Shown here: in pieces, positions 62,046 to 64,000 of the stretch | Numbering within the stretch: the first letter of the stretch is position 1 | Layout of the letters: each line of letters opens with the position of its first letter | Assembly (NCBI GenBank): GCA_965229765.1 | Contig: CBDDJT010000003.1 | Coordinates: 310,001 to 374,000, forward strand | Direction of reading: 5' to 3' | Length of the DNA stretch: 64,000 bases | Source: ASV31 sp965229765 | GTDB taxonomy: Bacteria > Pseudomonadota > Alphaproteobacteria > Rhodobacterales > Rhodobacteraceae | Notes under the pieces: generated by a model | Told to the model about the DNA's origin: nothing | Databases searched by the model: none | Seen by the model: only the letters and a program-made list of their open reading frames with translations | Program-made: the position numbers and the translations under genes

Positions 62046-63463
62046 TCCGCCAGCACCCAGGTGTCCTTGACGCCTCCGCCCTGCGACGAGTTCACCACCA
62101 GAGAGCCCTCGGTCAGCGCCACGCGCGTCAGCCCGCCGGGCACCAGAACCACGTCCTGCCCCACGAGGCAGTAGGGCCGCAGGTCCACGTGGCGCGGCGC
62201 CAGCCCTTCCTCGACAAAGGTGGGACAGGCCGACAGCGCCAGCGTCGGCTGGGCGATGTAATTGGCCGGGTTCTCAACGATCTTCGAGCGGAAGGCCTCG
62301 ATCTGCCCCGAGGAGGATTTCGGCCCCACCAGCATCCCGTAACCGCCCGAGCCGTGCACCTCCTTCACCACCAGTTCGGCCAGATGCTCCAGCACATAGG
62401 CGCAGTCGTCGGGCTTTGCGCACTGCCATGTCGGGACGTTCTGCAACAACGGTTCCTCGCCCAGGTAAAAGCGCACCATCTCGGGCACGAAGGTATAGAT
62501 CGCCTTGTCGTCGGCAACCCCTGCCCCCGGCGCAGAGGCCAGCGTCACACCGCCCGAACGGTAGACATTCATCAGCCCGGGAACCCCCAGCATCGAATCG
62601 GGGCGGAAGCACAGCGGGTCAAGGAACGCATCGTCGATCCGGCGATAGATCACGTCCACCTTCTGCGGGCCTTCCGTCGTCTTCATCCAGACGAAATCGC
62701 CATCGACGAAAAGATCCTGCCCTTCCACCAGTTCCACGCCCATCATGTCGGCGAGGAAACTGTGCTCGTAATAGGCGCTGTTCAACGCGCCGGGCGTCAG
62801 GATCACGATAGCCGGTTCGCCCTCGCACTTGGGCGGCGCGACAGAGGCCAGCGTGCGCTTCAGCTGGCGCGGATAGCTGTCCACGGGCGCGATGCGGTTC
62901 TCCTGGAACAGATGCGGGAACATCCGCATCATGATCTCACGGTTTTCCAGCATGTAGGACACGCCGGACGGCGTGCGGCAGTTGTCTTCCAGCACGTAGA
63001 ACTCGTCGGGCCCCGTCCGCACGATGTCGATGCCCACGATATGCGAATAGACGTCGCGCGGCGGGCGGATACCCACAACGGCGCGCTCGAACGCTTCGTT
63101 GCAATAGACCAGATCCGCCGGCATGCGCCCGGCGCGGATGATCTCGCCCCGTCCGTACACATCCGTCAGAAAGGCGTTCAGCGCCCGCGCCCGTTGCGTC
63201 ACGCCGCGTTCCAGCTTGCGCCATTCGGTATCGGTGAAAACGCGCGGGAACATGTCGAACGGGATCAGCCGGTCCGGGTCGCCGCCCTCGCCGTAGACGG
63301 CGAAGGTGATGCCGATCCGGCGAAACAGCGCTTCGGCTTCGTTCTGCTTCATCGTGCGCAGATCGACCGGCATGTCGCGGGCCCAGCCCTCCAGCCCCGT
63401 GTAGGGCTGGCGCAGCTTGCCGTTCTCGAACATCTCGTTGAAATAGCGGGGTGTCTTGCTCAT
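62042..63463 (-). CDS. circularly permuted ATP-grasp protein
   Basis: A 473-residue protein of the CP-ATP-grasp type 2 group. Characteristic segments: YFNEMFENGKLRQPY at the N-terminus, RIGITFAVYGEGGDPDRLIP, FYVLEDNCRTPSGVSYMLEN, DVIYRRIDDAFLDPLCFRPD, KEVHGSGGYGMLVGPKSS and VDLRPYCLVGQ near the end. ATP-grasp enzymes form amide or peptide bonds with ATP. It is the first gene of the four-gene operon ending in Anbu, and it starts 158 bases from the divergent exonuclease gene. Confidence 0.94.
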   Translation of the reverse strand: MSKTPRYFNEMFENGKLRQPYTGLEGWARDMPVDLRTMKQNEAEALFRRIGITFAVYGEGGDPDRLIPFDMFPRVFTDTEWRKLERGVTQRARALNAFLTDVYGRGEIIRAGRMPADLVYCNEAFERAVVGIRPPRDVYSHIVGIDIVRTGPDEFYVLEDNCRTPSGVSYMLENREIMMRMFPHLFQENRIAPVDSYPRQLKRTLASVAPPKCEGEPAIVILTPGALNSAYYEHSFLADMMGVELVEGQDLFVDGDFVWMKTTEGPQKVDVIYRRIDDAFLDPLCFRPDSMLGVPGLMNVYRSGGVTLASAPGAGVADDKAIYTFVPEMVRFYLGEEPLLQNVPTWQCAKPDDCAYVLEHLAELVVKEVHGSGGYGMLVGPKSSSGQIEAFRSKIVENPANYIAQPTLALSACPTFVEEGLAPRHVDLRPYCLVGQDVVLVPGGLTRVALTEGSLVVNSSQGGGVKDTWVLAD

Positions 63464-63621
63464 CGTGTCTCATTTTGCACGCGCCCCGGCCAATGAAAAG
63501 TCACCCCGCGCCCGATCGCGCGGCACAGACCGGGAAGAGATGCCAAACCCGGCAGGTGCGCCCATTTTTTGTGCAATGGCCCGGACTGTCCCTGCCCGCG
63601 CGCCACGCTATAGTGGCAGCC

Positions 63622-64000
63622 ATGGTCCTCAGCGTCACCGATCAGGGCATCTACTGCGCCGCCGGCGATTTCCACATCGACCCCTGGCGCCCGGTGGACC
63701 GCGCGCTGATTACCCACGGCCATGCCGACCACGCCCGCCCCGGCCACCGCGCCTACCTTGCCACCCATGCCGCCGCCCCCGTGATCCGCCACCGGCTGGG
63801 CGACGTCAGGATGGAAACCATCGGCTATGGCGAGGCGCGCCGCATCGGCGACGCCAGCGTGTCGTTTCACCCGGCCGGACATGTGCCCGGCTCGGCCCAG
63901 ATCCGGGTCGAGGTCGCGGGGCAGGTCTGGGTTGCCTCGGGCGACTACAAGACCGCGCCCGACGGCCTGTCCGAACCGTTCGAGCCCGTCCCCTGCCACG
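63622..64000 (+). CDS. ligase-associated DNA exonuclease-like MBL/beta-CASP protein (5' part, cut by window)
   Basis: 126 codons are visible from ATG 63622 to the right edge. The start MVLSVTDQGIYCAAGDFHID and the zinc motif ALITHGHADHARPGHRAYLA (HxHxDH as HGHADH) match the ligase-associated exonuclease / mRNA 3'-end-processing group; a second His is in SFHPAGHVPGSAQIRV and an Asp in VASGDYKTAP. The usual next gene would be an ATP-dependent DNA ligase, outside this window. The opposite-strand frame covering this stretch is only a shadow. Confidence 0.85.
   Translation, partial: MVLSVTDQGIYCAAGDFHIDPWRPVDRALITHGHADHARPGHRAYLATHAAAPVIRHRLGDVRMETIGYGEARRIGDASVSFHPAGHVPGSAQIRVEVAGQVWVASGDYKTAPDGLSEPFEPVPCH

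Noticed and set aside
61089..63496. Two long plus-strand frames opposite the alpha-E and ATP-grasp genes
   Set aside because: Both are shadows of well-supported minus-strand genes, with no family features.
63460..63999. 179-codon minus-strand frame at the right edge
   Set aside because: The plus strand holds the HGHADH zinc motif and the N-terminus of a ligase-associated exonuclease; the minus frame has no such signal.

Overview
The window is GC-rich DNA from an alphaproteobacterium, most likely a member of the Rhodobacteraceae (Roseobacter group). The evidence is the carD - fdxA - S4 protein - SUV3-like helicase block, a DmdA-like protein, an Anbu proteasome operon, an RTX/choice-of-anchor protein, and the dense arrangement with many ATGA stop/start overlaps.

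Layout. 1-10.7 kb: two converging catabolic operons, each with a LysR gene at its upstream end. The plus-strand one encodes an MttB-family methyltransferase, a ketopantoate-reductase-like enzyme, a FAH-family protein and an Ldh2-type dehydrogenase. The minus-strand one encodes a 2-hydroxyacid oxidase, a thiamine-diphosphate enzyme, a transthyretin-like protein and a DmdA/GcvT-like protein. The two end in a 21-nt tail overlap. 10.9-11.9 kb: an MBL hydrolase and tRNA-Asn(GTT). 11.9-27.4 kb: an accessory island of visibly lower GC. It carries polysaccharide assembly and export genes (a Wzc-like polysaccharide copolymerase/tyrosine kinase broken by a complete IS3-family element, a Wzt/Wzm ABC exporter, two glycosyltransferases, a sulfotransferase and an epimerase). 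Embedded among them are an unusual cyclase-like protein with a DxDD motif, a free-standing acyltransferase, a cytochrome P450 and a UbiA-type prenyltransferase. Together these look like an uncharacterised lipid, terpenoid or glycolipid pathway.

27.5-42.9 kb: scattered metabolic genes. They include an M20 peptidase, MBL and alpha/beta hydrolases, an RTX Ca-binding protein, ethanolamine ammonia-lyase EutBC, a LigB-type dioxygenase with a divergent LysR, a BisC-like molybdoenzyme, O-acetylhomoserine sulfhydrylase, a GNAT protein and a SIMPL protein. 43.0-46.4 kb: one 1116-residue bitopic protein with GspL/PilM-like and GspC/PilP-like ends. It is followed by four tandem hairpins and then hpd with a divergent Lrp/AsnC regulator. 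48.4-52.2 kb: a Kef-type antiporter and divergent cobT/cobS. 52.2-56.8 kb: carD, fdxA, an S4 protein and an SUV3-like helicase. 56.8-59.5 kb: small housekeeping and hydrolase genes. 59.5-63.5 kb: the four-gene Anbu - transglutaminase - alpha-E - ATP-grasp operon. The right edge cuts a ligase-associated exonuclease gene.

The best-supported specific event is the insertion of a 1320-bp IS3-family element (26-bp perfect terminal inverted repeats, 4-bp AAAC target duplication) that splits one 719-codon wzc-like gene in frame. The most interesting unexplained set is the DxDD cyclase-like / acyltransferase / P450 / sulfotransferase / UbiA group inside the polysaccharide island. All calls come from reading the sequence by eye, with no database search.
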